Source: Thermoleophilaceae bacterium
GTDB taxonomy: Bacteria > Actinomycetota > Thermoleophilia > Solirubrobacterales > Thermoleophilaceae
Length of the DNA stretch: 64,000 nucleotides
NCBI GenBank assembly: GCA_036378175.1
Contig: DASUWY010000017.1
Location: 62,001-126,000, forward strand
Direction of reading: 5' to 3'
Both the position numbers and the translations under genes were made by a program. Each line of letters starts with the position of its first letter. Position 1 is the stretch's first letter. This document shows positions 17,353 through 25,090 of this stretch, one piece after another. The notes under the pieces are model-generated. The model had not been told where the DNA came from. It did no database searches and saw only the letters and a program-made list of their open reading frames with translations.

Positions 17353-18279
17353 TCAAGCCGCGTCACGAACAGGCCCGCGGAGCGCAGCCACCTCACGCAA
17401 CACGTCGAGCATCGGCGCCGCCGCGGGTGACACGCCGGCCGACCGCGGCGTAGCGGCCAGCACCCGCCGAACCACACCACGCCCCGCCAGCTCCCGCACC
17501 TCCACGTCCTCACGCGCCCCCGCAAGCGCCAGCTCCGGGATCAGCGCCACGCCCACGCCGGCCGCCACGAGCCCCAGCACCGTCTGGTAGTCGTCGCTCT
17601 CGAACGACACGGTGGGGTCGAAGCCCGCCTCGTGGCACGAGCGCACCACGTGCCGGGCGCAGGCACTCGCGGCGCTCGTCTGGATCCACGCCTCACAGCG
17701 GAGGTCGGCCAGCTCGAGCGAAGAACGCGCGGCGAGGGGATGCCCCGAAGGCAGCACCACATGCATCGGGTCCTCGCGCAGCTCGACCGTGCGCAAACCG
17801 CTCGTGATCTTTCCGGCGGCCGCGCCGCGGAACTCGAACAGCAGCGCGAGGTCGAACTCGCCCGCGCGCACGCGCGGCGCCACGTCCTCCGGCTCTCCCT
17901 CCGCGAGGCTGAGCTGCACCTCCGGGTGCCCGGCGCGAAAGCGCGCAACAGCCAGGGGCATCAGCGTCGAGCCGGCCGATGGGAACGACGCCATCCGCAG
18001 CCGCCCGCCACGCACGCCGAGCACGGATGCGAGCGCGTCCTCCGCGGCGTCGATGCGGGCGAAGATCCCGTCCGCGTGAGACAGCAGCGCCTCGCCCGCG
18101 GCGGTGGGCCGCACACCGCGCCGGTCGCGCTCGATCAAGGTCGCGCCGGTCTCCGCTTCAAGCGTCGCAACCGCCTGCGACACCGCCGACTGCGTGTACG
18201 AGAGGGCGTCAGCCGCGGCCGAGAAGGAGCCCTGCGCCGCCACTTCCTTCAGCACCCGAAGACGCTGCACATTCAGCAT
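17353..18279 (-). CDS. LysR-family transcriptional regulator
   Basis: This is a roughly 308-residue LysR regulator. The N-terminal winged HTH spans residues 1-60 (NVQRLRVLKEVAAQGSFSAAADALSYTQSAVSQAVATLE). A linker helix and a two-lobe periplasmic-binding-like effector domain follow. ATG 18279 is preferred over GTG 18288 because GAGGA then lies at a workable distance. The gene is divergent from a universal stress protein gene, with about 100 nt between them. LysR regulators commonly control the divergent gene, so UspA is the likely target. The effector is unknown. Confidence 0.9.
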   Translation of the reverse strand: MLNVQRLRVLKEVAAQGSFSAAADALSYTQSAVSQAVATLEAETGATLIERDRRGVRPTAAGEALLSHADGIFARIDAAEDALASVLGVRGGRLRMASFPSAGSTLMPLAVARFRAGHPEVQLSLAEGEPEDVAPRVRAGEFDLALLFEFRGAAAGKITSGLRTVELREDPMHVVLPSGHPLAARSSLELADLRCEAWIQTSAASACARHVVRSCHEAGFDPTVSFESDDYQTVLGLVAAGVGVALIPELALAGAREDVEVRELAGRGVVRRVLAATPRSAGVSPAAAPMLDVLREVAALRGPVRDAA

Positions 18280-18325
18280 AAGCAACACCGATCCTCAGTA
18301 TCAGGACGTTCATTGGTGCTTATGC
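18276..18325. promoter_or_regulatory. Divergent LysR/Usp control region with inverted repeats
   Basis: GCATAAGCA (18276-18284, covering the LysR start codon) and TGCTTATGC (18317-18325) form a perfect 9-bp inverted repeat 32 nt apart. Between them lies TCCTCAGTATCAGGA (about 18292-18306), a short dyad of the size of a LysR box. This is the expected arrangement for an autoregulated LysR protein with recognition and activation sites. The repeat is visible; the role is inferred. Confidence 0.5.
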
Positions 18326-18380
18326 AGGCGCGGTGACATCCTCGCCGTAACCACACGGAAACGAGCGAGGAGCACCCGCA

Positions 18381-19073
18381 ATGGCTACCCACATCATCGT
18401 CTCATACGACAACACGGAAAACGATCGCGACGCGCTCGCGCTCGGGCGGCGCCTGCGCGACGCCGGCGCGCACGTGGCGCTCGGGTACGTTCGCCACATC
18501 CAGCTCGAGGAGGCCGACCGCGAGGCGCTCGAGGAGAACGAGGCGCAGCGCCTGCTCGCCGAAGGCGCCGAGCTGCTGGGCGATCCGGATGTGACGCGGC
18601 ACGTGGTGGTGGACGCGTCCACCGGCGAGGGGCTGATCGCACTCGCCGAGCGTGAGGGAGCCGACCTCGTGGTGTTCGGCTCGGACTACCGCACCGCCAC
18701 CGGCAGCGTGCAGCCGGGGAACTCGGCGCGCCGCCTGCTCGACGGCGGGCGCACCGCCGTCGCGATCGCGCCCGCGGGCTTCCGTGACAACGTGGACGAG
18801 CTCGCCACGATCGGCTTCATCCCCGGGGCCGACGACGCGAGCGCCGAGCGCACCGCGCGCTCGCTGGCAGAGCAAACCGGCGCGGTGGTGGTGCGCGACG
18901 ACGCCCGCACGCCGGACCTCCTCGTGGTGGGGTCGAGGCCAGAGGCGCGCGACGGTCAGTTGCTCATCAGCGCCGCGGCCGAGTACGCCATCGAGACGTC
19001 GGGCTGCCCCGTGGTAGTGCTGCCGCGCGCGGCCGCTCTCACCTTCTCGCCGGTTTCAGCGCACGCGCTTTGA
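18381..19073 (+). CDS. Universal stress protein (UspA family)
   Basis: This is a 230-residue protein. The first half (1-140) is a Usp domain (HIIVSYDNTENDRDALALGRRLRDAGAHVALGYV, then GADLVVFGSDYRTATGSVQPGNSARRLLDGG). The second half repeats the fold in degenerate form (IGFIPGADDASAERTARSLAEQTGA, then PDLLVVGSRPE). The first domain keeps the GS-x9-GNSARRLL-like ATP-binding loop. ATG 18381 has GAGGAG 9 nt upstream. It is probably controlled by the divergent LysR protein. A strong 13-bp hairpin follows the stop. Confidence 0.88.
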   Translation: MATHIIVSYDNTENDRDALALGRRLRDAGAHVALGYVRHIQLEEADREALEENEAQRLLAEGAELLGDPDVTRHVVVDASTGEGLIALAEREGADLVVFGSDYRTATGSVQPGNSARRLLDGGRTAVAIAPAGFRDNVDELATIGFIPGADDASAERTARSLAEQTGAVVVRDDARTPDLLVVGSRPEARDGQLLISAAAEYAIETSGCPVVVLPRAAALTFSPVSAHAL

Positions 19074-19077
19074 CAGG

Positions 19078-19114
19078 GACGGGTCGGCCGGCCGCCGCGG
19101 TCGGCCGACCCGTC
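19078..19114. terminator. Strong 13-bp hairpin between convergent genes
   Basis: GACGGGTCGGCCG (19078-19090) and CGGCCGACCCGTC (19102-19114) are perfectly complementary across an 11-nt loop. The hairpin fills the 45-nt gap between the Usp stop and the convergent mannosyltransferase stop. It is a convincing bidirectional terminator. Confidence 0.75.
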
Positions 19115-19118
19115 ACCT

Positions 19119-20540
19119 CTACCCGCCCTTCCCCAGCAGGCGGGGACCGGGAAGCCCGGCCTGGTGGGACACGTGGGCGTGCAGTTGTTTCAGCTGGCGC
19201 TCCGCGTGGACGTCGTAGATGTGGATCTGGATGGCGACCATGACGGCGGTCAGCGCCATCACACCCACGGGCAACCACCGCTGCCGGGCGAGCGGTGCGA
19301 GCGGCAGCACCCACACGACGTACCACGGGAGCAGCCAGCCGAGCGTGACGAGGAGCAACAGCAGCGCGGCAGCACCGGCCGCGAGCCAGTCCCGCCGCCT
19401 CCACGCCACGACGAGCAGGAGAAGCGCGCCCGCGTCAAATACGAGCTCGAGCACGTGGTGACCGGCAGGCGTCAGAGTGCCGTGGTCGAGCGCATACGAC
19501 AGATAGCCGGGCACGTTGAGGATCGGCTTGGTGAATTGGTCGTGGTGCTGAAGGAGGTTGACCACCGAGAGCACGTGGGGACCGAAGGCGGCGAACGCGA
19601 GCACCGCCACCACCGCCGCCGTCACCGCCGCGCCCGCGAGCACCCGCCAGCGCTGACTCGATGCCACGAGCACGAAGGGCAGCACCACGCCCGCCGTGAC
19701 CTTGATCGCGATCGCCGCGGCGAGAGCGGCCCCGCCCAGCTCCGGCTTGCCATCGAGAATGAGGAACGCGCCTGCGAGCAGTGGCAGCGCCATCAGCACG
19801 TCGTTATGCCCGCCGCCCACCGCGTAGACGAGCAGCAACGGGTTGAGCACGAAGAAGAGCATCGCCGGCACCGGGCGCACGCCGAGGCGCCTCGCGCACA
19901 ACCACACCAGCGCCGCGCAGCCCAGCGCGGCCACTCCCACCAGCCCCTTGAGCGCCCACATGGTGCCGGCCACCCCCAGCGGCACGAACGCGTAGCTCAC
20001 GAGCGTGAACAGCGGCCCGTAGGCCGTGGGCGTGTGCATCCAGATCCTTCCGCTCAACGGCACGGAAGGGTCGCCCCCGATTGCCGCCGGGCCGTACACG
20101 TACGGGTTGATGTGATGGAGCGTGCCCATGCGCGCGTACGCCACGTAGTTGAAGATGTCGGTGGAGAACAGCGGCGGCGCCACCGTGAACAGCACCACCA
20201 TCACGACGGCCCCTGTGATCGCGGCCCACACCGGGATCCAGCGCGAGCAGACGAGCACGAGCAGGTAGAGCGCGCCCATCGCGATGAGCAGGGTGCTCAA
20301 CCCGCGCAGCCCCAGCGGCGAGCCGTAGCCGCGCAGCGGTCCCGCCATCCAGTCGGGAAGCCCATGCCGGCCGGACGGCACGTACGTCTTCGGGCGATGC
20401 GCCGCGGCCGTGACGATCCTCAGCGAGATGATCGCCATGGCGGCCATCGCCGCGCTGCCCACGCCGCCGGCGGTAAGCGCCAGCGCGCGGCGGGGGAGCC
20501 ACGGGGCGGTGAGCGTGGGAACTTGCGGTTGAACGGCCAT
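19119..20540 (-). CDS. GT-C mannosyltransferase, MptB/GT87-like
   Basis: This 473-residue polytopic membrane protein resembles polyprenol-phosphate-mannose-dependent alpha-1,6-mannosyltransferases. The first extracytoplasmic loop holds the catalytic-type block LFSTDIFNYVAYARMGTLHHINPYVYGP (residues about 125-150) and HTPTAYGPLFTLVSYAFVPLG. The putative catalytic Asp is in STDIF. About 12 transmembrane segments follow. In mycobacteria such enzymes build lipomannan cores; here the product is unknown. Its ATG abuts a large hairpin that spans the gap to the upstream htrA gene. The enzyme may contribute to envelope glycan away from the main polysaccharide locus. Confidence 0.82.
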   Translation of the reverse strand: MAVQPQVPTLTAPWLPRRALALTAGGVGSAAMAAMAIISLRIVTAAAHRPKTYVPSGRHGLPDWMAGPLRGYGSPLGLRGLSTLLIAMGALYLLVLVCSRWIPVWAAITGAVVMVVLFTVAPPLFSTDIFNYVAYARMGTLHHINPYVYGPAAIGGDPSVPLSGRIWMHTPTAYGPLFTLVSYAFVPLGVAGTMWALKGLVGVAALGCAALVWLCARRLGVRPVPAMLFFVLNPLLLVYAVGGGHNDVLMALPLLAGAFLILDGKPELGGAALAAAIAIKVTAGVVLPFVLVASSQRWRVLAGAAVTAAVVAVLAFAAFGPHVLSVVNLLQHHDQFTKPILNVPGYLSYALDHGTLTPAGHHVLELVFDAGALLLLVVAWRRRDWLAAGAAALLLLLVTLGWLLPWYVVWVLPLAPLARQRWLPVGVMALTAVMVAIQIHIYDVHAERQLKQLHAHVSHQAGLPGPRLLGKGG

Positions 20541-20614
20541 AAGCGGACTCGGCTCTCCCCTTACCCGAGAGCAAACGGGGAGAGCCTTAAGTCCGCTTAA
20601 GACACGCGTTAAGC
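20541..20614 (-). promoter_or_regulatory. Structured leader with mutually exclusive hairpins
   Basis: AAGCGGACT (20541-20549) plus GGCTCTCCCC (20551-20560) pair with GGGGAGAGCC (20577-20586) plus AGTCCGCTT (20590-20598), giving a 19-bp interrupted stem with a 16-nt loop. One foot is directly at the ATG of the downstream minus-strand gene. GCTTAA (20595-20600), part of the far arm, can instead pair with TTAAGC (20609-20614). The element could terminate htrA transcription, hide the ribosome-binding site, or act as an attenuator. Confidence 0.5.
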
Positions 20615-20633
20615 GTGCATGAGCGTTATTCCG

Positions 20634-21716
20634 CTAGCCCGCGCTTGGCGCCTGGCTTGGCTGCTGGCCGAGCGTGACCGTGACGCTGTGGCTGCTGCCG
20701 CCGCGCTCCAGCACGATCGTGACCTTCGTGCCGGCCGCCCGGCTCTCGATCATCGACACCACGTCCTCCGAGGAGTTCACGGTCTTGCCGTCGATCGAGC
20801 GAATCACATCGCCCTGCTGGATGCCGGCGCTCTCCGCCGGGCTGCCCGACTGGACCGTGGCCACGGTGGCGCCGCCCTGGTTGTTGTCCGCGGTCGCGAT
20901 GCCGAGGTAGCCGTGCGACACGTGGCCGGTCTGCTCGAGCTGAGCGACCGCTGCCTTGGCGGTATTGATCGGAATCGCGAAGCCCACTCCGTTGTTCTGG
21001 CCCTCGCCGCCGGCGTTCGAGCCGTTGCTCGCGATCTGAGCGTTGATGCCCACAACCTCGCCGCTCGCGTTGAGCAGCGGGCCGCCGGAGTTGCCGGGGT
21101 TGATCGCGGCGTCGGTCTGGATCGAGTGACCGATCGTGAAGCCGTTGGGCGCGGTCATGCTGCGATCGAGACCGGACACGATCCCCTCGCTGAAGCTGTT
21201 CGTGTAGCCGAACGGGTTGCCGAGCGCGTACACGGTGTCGCCCACCTGCACGGTGCTCGAGTCGCCGAGCGTGAGCGGGTGGAGGTTGAGGCCGGAGGGG
21301 TTGATCTTGACCACCGCGAGGTCATCCGAGGGATCCGTGCCCACGAGCGTGGCGGTGTGGGTGGTGCCGGACGAGTCAAAGCTCACGTTGAAGCGGCTCG
21401 CTCCTTCCACCACGTGATCGTTCGTGAGGATGTCGCCCTTCTTGTCGAGCACTATGCCGGTGCCGAGTCCGCTCTCCGTCGTGATCTTCACCACGCCTGA
21501 GTGGGTGCTGTTGTAGATCTGCGTCGGCGTGGAGTTCGTGGAGACGGTGCGCGCCGCGGGCGGAGCCGTGTTGAGCAGAGCGGTCTCCGCCCCGGAGTCC
21601 TTGGCGGAGCCGCCGTTGCGGAGAGCCACGATGCCCACCACGAGCGCCAGCACCGCCATCACTGCGATGAACGTGGAGAGCCTGAGGCTCGATCCTCTGT
21701 GGGGCTTGAGGTTCAT
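20634..21716 (-). CDS. Membrane-anchored HtrA/DegP-type serine protease with PDZ domain
   Basis: This is a 360-residue S1C protease for extracytoplasmic protein quality control. A cytoplasmic basic N-terminus and one transmembrane helix (residues 15-32) precede a Ser/Thr-rich linker. The triad is complete: His101 in TNDHVV, Asp132 in DDLAVV and Ser210 in NPGNSGGPLL. A single PDZ domain spans about 265-350 (YLGIATAD, GSPAESAGIQQGDVIRSIDG). ATG 21716 with AAAGGA 8-13 nt upstream is the start. The frame upstream is open but not coding-like. It may share a transcript with the MptB-like gene, separated by the structured leader. Confidence 0.92.
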   Translation of the reverse strand: MNLKPHRGSSLRLSTFIAVMAVLALVVGIVALRNGGSAKDSGAETALLNTAPPAARTVSTNSTPTQIYNSTHSGVVKITTESGLGTGIVLDKKGDILTNDHVVEGASRFNVSFDSSGTTHTATLVGTDPSDDLAVVKINPSGLNLHPLTLGDSSTVQVGDTVYALGNPFGYTNSFSEGIVSGLDRSMTAPNGFTIGHSIQTDAAINPGNSGGPLLNASGEVVGINAQIASNGSNAGGEGQNNGVGFAIPINTAKAAVAQLEQTGHVSHGYLGIATADNNQGGATVATVQSGSPAESAGIQQGDVIRSIDGKTVNSSEDVVSMIESRAAGTKVTIVLERGGSSHSVTVTLGQQPSQAPSAG

Positions 21717-21772
21717 GCCGGTCCTTTCAAGTTGGTCTGGACCGAACATGGCCGCGGTTACTGAGCGCCCTC

Positions 21773-22951
21773 TCAAAGGCGTGTAAGAACTTGCGAAGAG
21801 CGGCGCGCCACCCGTAGCGCGAGCGCAAGCTCGAGCCGCCCGCGCGGGTCATCGAGCGCGGAACCCAGCAGATCGCGCAGCTGGCCGAGGCGGTAGCGCA
21901 CCGTCTGCACGTGCACATGCAGGCGCTCGGCCGCGGGACGCGCCTCGCCCTGCGCGTCGAGCCACGCGGCGAGCGTGTCGAGCAGCCGCTCGCGCGCGGC
22001 CGGCGGGAGCTGGTCGAGAGGCGCGAGCCGGCGCCGAGCGAGGTCCTCGCTCAGCGAGCCGCCGCTGTGCAGGATCAGCTCGAGCAGGTGCTCGTCCGCG
22101 AGCACGAGCCCGCGCCGCGGCTCACGTGCAACCGCCTCCAGCGCGAGCCGCGCCCGCTGCGCCGACTCGGGCGCGCGTTCGGGAGCCACCGCCGGGCCGA
22201 TGGCGGCGCTGGCGTCGCGCAGCGCCGCTCGCAGCTCGGCGTGGCGGCCGGGTGCGCCTGGGTCGGGCACGATCGCCCAGCCGAGCCCCTCGAAGCTGGC
22301 GAACCGAACCGGCTCCGCCAGCCGAGCTCCCGTCCGGTCGAGGTTGTCCGACTCGAAGGCGAGCACGCCGAGCGCATCGGGCAGCGCCCACTCGGCCGCC
22401 TCCGCCATTCGCTGCAGCTCAGCGGCCGGCGGTTGCGGCTCCGCGAGCAGCGCCTCGATCAGCCGGCGCGTTTGCTCGTGGCGTTCCCGCAGCGCGAGTG
22501 ACTGCTCGTAGGTGTAGCCCTCGGCCGTGACCGCCGAGATCTCGTCGATGTACGCGAAGATGCCCTCGGCGACGGTGTACAGCTCCTGCGGATCCACCCC
22601 CGCGGCGTCACCGGCCCGAGCCATTCCGCGCCAGGCCACCCGCGCGCCCGCGCGATAGGCGCTGAGCAGCGCGTCGAGCGAGCGGCCGCTGCGCGCCTCG
22701 CCACGGCCGAACGAGAAGTAGACGTCGTGGCCCGGGAGCTGAGTCTCATCCCCGCCCGCCACCAGCTCGAGGAAGCCCTCGAGCGCCTGCTGCACGCCGA
22801 TGCGGACGTTGCGGTCGAGGCCGCGCTCGTACGCGGGAACCGCCGTCTGAACCGCCTCGATGATCTCCTCGACGAGAGCCGGCAGCGAGGGCTGGAGCCG
22901 ACTCGCCACGTCGGGCGAAATCGCCTCCCAGGGTGCGGCTGCTTTGTTCAA
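21773..22951 (-). CDS. PucR-like helix-turn-helix regulator
   Basis: This 392-residue protein starts at TTG 22951. The N-terminal two-thirds is helical and resembles the RsbR/PucR-type sensory region (DVASRLQPSLPALVEEIIEAVQTAVPAYERGL, FSFGRGEARSGRSLDALLSAYRAGARVAWRGM). The C-terminus is the PucR HTH_30 domain (LLDTLAAWLDAQGEARPAAERLHVHVQTVRYRLGQLRDLLG). It is divergent from the acyl desaturase gene with a 75-nt gap. Actinobacterial regulators of this layout are often next to desaturase or transporter genes, so control of membrane fluidity is a reasonable inference. Confidence 0.83.
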   Translation of the reverse strand: MNKAAAPWEAISPDVASRLQPSLPALVEEIIEAVQTAVPAYERGLDRNVRIGVQQALEGFLELVAGGDETQLPGHDVYFSFGRGEARSGRSLDALLSAYRAGARVAWRGMARAGDAAGVDPQELYTVAEGIFAYIDEISAVTAEGYTYEQSLALRERHEQTRRLIEALLAEPQPPAAELQRMAEAAEWALPDALGVLAFESDNLDRTGARLAEPVRFASFEGLGWAIVPDPGAPGRHAELRAALRDASAAIGPAVAPERAPESAQRARLALEAVAREPRRGLVLADEHLLELILHSGGSLSEDLARRRLAPLDQLPPAARERLLDTLAAWLDAQGEARPAAERLHVHVQTVRYRLGQLRDLLGSALDDPRGRLELALALRVARRSSQVLTRL

Positions 22952-23026
22952 TCGCTCAAATTCACTGCCTGATGTTGTGGCCCAACGCTCTAGAAGGGCC
23001 CGGAATACGTCCGTACGCTCAAAAGC

Positions 23027-23953
23027 ATGTCAAGACTAGAGCGCAATGCCAACATCACCGCGGCGATCCTGCCGTTCGTCGGCTTCGTGGCGGCCGTGGT
23101 GCTGCTCTGGAACACGGCGGTGAGCTGGCGCGACCTTGCGATCTTCGGCGGCATGTACTTCGTCACCGCGACCGGCGTGACGATCGGCTACCACCGCCTC
23201 TTCACCCACCGCGCCTTCGACGCCCCGCGGCCCGTGCGCTACGCGTTCGCCGTGCTCGGCTCGATGGCGGTGCAGGGGCCGCTGATCGACTGGGTGGCCG
23301 ACCATCGCAAGCACCACGCCTTCACGGACACCGAGGGCGATCCGCACTCGCCCCACCACGACCACGGCGAGGGCTTCAAGGGCGCGCTCGAGGGACTCTG
23401 GTACGCGCACATGGGCTGGCTGTTCGTCACGCAGGGCACCGCCGAGAAGCGCCGCTTCGCGCGCGACCTGCTCGAGGATCGCGGCATGCGCAAGATCAGC
23501 CGCATGTTCCCGTGGCTCGTGCTGCTCGGCCTCGCGATCCCGTTCGCGCTCGGCTACGGACTGAGCGGCTCGATCGCCGGCGGTCTCACCGCGCTCCTGT
23601 GGGGAGGATTCGTCCGCATCTTCCTCGTCCACCACGTCACCTGGAGCGTGAACTCGGTGTGCCACTTCTTCGGCCGCCGCCGCTTCGACACCGACGACTA
23701 CTCCACCAACGTCTTCTGGCTCTCGCTCCTGTCGCTCGGCGAGTCCTGGCACCACAACCACCATGCCTTCCCACGCTCGGCCTTCCACGGGCTGCGCTGG
23801 TGGGAGATCGACCTCTCGGGCCTGATCATCCTGGGGATGAAGAAGGTTGGGCTGGCACACAACGTCGTGCTCGTGAGCCGCGAACGGCAGCTCGAGCGCG
23901 CCGCCGGTGCACCGCCCGCCCGCCGGGGCGCGCTCGTCAGCGGTCGGTCGTAA
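23027..23953 (+). CDS. Acyl-CoA/acyl-lipid delta-9-type fatty acid desaturase
   Basis: This 308-residue integral membrane di-iron desaturase introduces a cis double bond in fatty acyl chains. All three histidine boxes are present: HRLFTH (56-61), HRKHHAF (93-99) and HHNHH (242-246). Hydrophobic helix pairs lie at about 11-50 and 160-200. The FGGMYFVTATGVTIGYHRLFTHRAF start matches the OLE1/DesC class. It is divergent from the PucR-like regulator gene. The last 17 nt overlap the convergent RidA gene. Confidence 0.93.
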   Translation: MSRLERNANITAAILPFVGFVAAVVLLWNTAVSWRDLAIFGGMYFVTATGVTIGYHRLFTHRAFDAPRPVRYAFAVLGSMAVQGPLIDWVADHRKHHAFTDTEGDPHSPHHDHGEGFKGALEGLWYAHMGWLFVTQGTAEKRRFARDLLEDRGMRKISRMFPWLVLLGLAIPFALGYGLSGSIAGGLTALLWGGFVRIFLVHHVTWSVNSVCHFFGRRRFDTDDYSTNVFWLSLLSLGESWHHNHHAFPRSAFHGLRWWEIDLSGLIILGMKKVGLAHNVVLVSRERQLERAAGAPPARRGALVSGRS

Positions 23954-24317
23954 GCACGGCCACGCAGTCGATCTCCACGGCGGCGCCGAGCGCGAGCGCG
24001 CTGCAGCCCACCGTGATCCGCGCCGGCGGGTCGTCGCCGAACACGCTCACGTAGGCCTCGTTCATGTCCCCGAACGTGCTCATGTCGGTGAGGTACACGT
24101 TCACCTTCACCACGTCGTCGAGCGACGCGCCGCATTCCTCGAGGATGCGCTTGATGTACTCGAGCGCCTGAAGCGTCTGGCCCTTCACGTTGCCCACGAG
24201 GTTGAAGTCCGCGTCGGTGCCGAGCGTGCCGGCCACGTGGATCAGGTCCCCCACCTGCACGGCGTGGGAGAAGGCGGGGAGCCGGGGCACGCCTTCCACG
24301 TTCACTCGGCGCTTCAT
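23937..24317 (-). CDS. RidA/YjgF-family reactive-intermediate deaminase
   Basis: This is a 126-residue protein from ATG 24317 (an upstream extension to 24374 is not typical). RidA proteins hydrolyse enamine/imine intermediates released by PLP enzymes. Diagnostic segments are PAFSHAVQVGDLIHVAGTLG, NVKGQTLQALEYIKRILEECGASLDDVVKVNVYLTD and PARITVGCSALALGAAVEID, the last carrying the substrate-binding Arg and Cys. It overlaps the end of the desaturase gene by 17 nt. Confidence 0.92.
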   Translation of the reverse strand: MKRRVNVEGVPRLPAFSHAVQVGDLIHVAGTLGTDADFNLVGNVKGQTLQALEYIKRILEECGASLDDVVKVNVYLTDMSTFGDMNEAYVSVFGDDPPARITVGCSALALGAAVEIDCVAVLTTDR

Positions 24318-24407
24318 GGCGTGAAGAATGACGGAATGGGGCGGCCCGCCCGATCCCGGGCCGCCCTCATCCATATGACGCGCGCGCGGGGGAGAAGCTT
24401 CCAGCCG

Positions 24408-25049
24408 CTATACGGGCTTTCGTCCCACACCCAGGATGTGCGCGATCTTCGGCATGGGAAAGCCGGGGCTGAAGCCGAAGCGGTCGCAGCGCTCCACCTC
24501 GAAGCCGGCGGCCGCGATGGCGGCGGCAGTGTCCCGATTCGGATGGCAGCCGCCGGCGATGTGCGGCCACACGTGATCCATCAGGTCCTCGATCCGCGCC
24601 TGCCGCGGATTGTTCGAATGCACGTGCTCGAGGAAGCGCAGCTCGCCGCCCGGCTTGATCACCCGCCGTAGTTCGGCGAGCGCTCCCGGCTGGTCCGGCA
24701 CGGTGCACAGCACGAGCGATGCCACGGCGGCGTCCACGCTCGCGTCCTCGGCCGGCAGCCGGTCGGCCACGCCCGCCACCACCGTCACCTTCACGCGCGC
24801 CTCCCGAGCCGCCGCCTCCGCGTGCTCGCGCAGGTACGGCTCGGGCTCCACGGCCAGCACCTCGGTCACCTCCGGCGGGTAGAGGGCGAAGTTGCGACCG
24901 TCGCCGGCGCCGAGCTCGAGCACCCTCCCCGACAGGCCGGCGAGGTTCTGCCGGCGGTGCTCCACCTGCTCCTCGTTGTCCTTCAGCCGCACCCACATGC
25001 GGGAGAAGAAGCGATTGCGGACTTCATTTGTGTCGCGAGTTTGGGCCAT
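24408..25049 (-). CDS. Class I SAM-dependent methyltransferase, METTL7-like
   Basis: This is a 213-residue methyltransferase. Motif I is VLELGAGDGRNFALYPPEVTEVLAVEPEPYLRE; the NFxLYPP element is characteristic of the METTL7/thiol-methyltransferase-like subgroup. Later motifs are DAAVASLVLCTVPD and LAELRRVIKPGGELRFLEHVHS. The substrate is unknown, and no membrane anchor is visible. The start ATG 25049 lies 41 nt from the divergent secreted-protein gene. Confidence 0.86.
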   Translation of the reverse strand: MAQTRDTNEVRNRFFSRMWVRLKDNEEQVEHRRQNLAGLSGRVLELGAGDGRNFALYPPEVTEVLAVEPEPYLREHAEAAAREARVKVTVVAGVADRLPAEDASVDAAVASLVLCTVPDQPGALAELRRVIKPGGELRFLEHVHSNNPRQARIEDLMDHVWPHIAGGCHPNRDTAAAIAAAGFEVERCDRFGFSPGFPMPKIAHILGVGRKPV

Positions 25050-25090
25050 GGCGCCTATTCTGCACGGTCCAAATTGACAGGGGAGGACTC

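Noticed and set aside
19164-20600. Plus-strand open frame of 478 codons over the mannosyltransferase gene
   Set aside because: His/Arg/Gln-rich shadow translation with no fold or motif. The minus strand has a clear polytopic GT-C protein.
22952-23026. Operator between the PucR-like gene and the desaturase gene
   Set aside because: Only a weak GTTG...CAAC dyad is visible in the 75-nt gap, too short and imperfect to call.
24719-25090. Upstream in-phase extension of the secreted repeat protein
   Set aside because: It is Arg/Pro/Ala-rich shadow sequence over the methyltransferase gene. A signal peptide and a GGGGAGG site fix the start at 25091.
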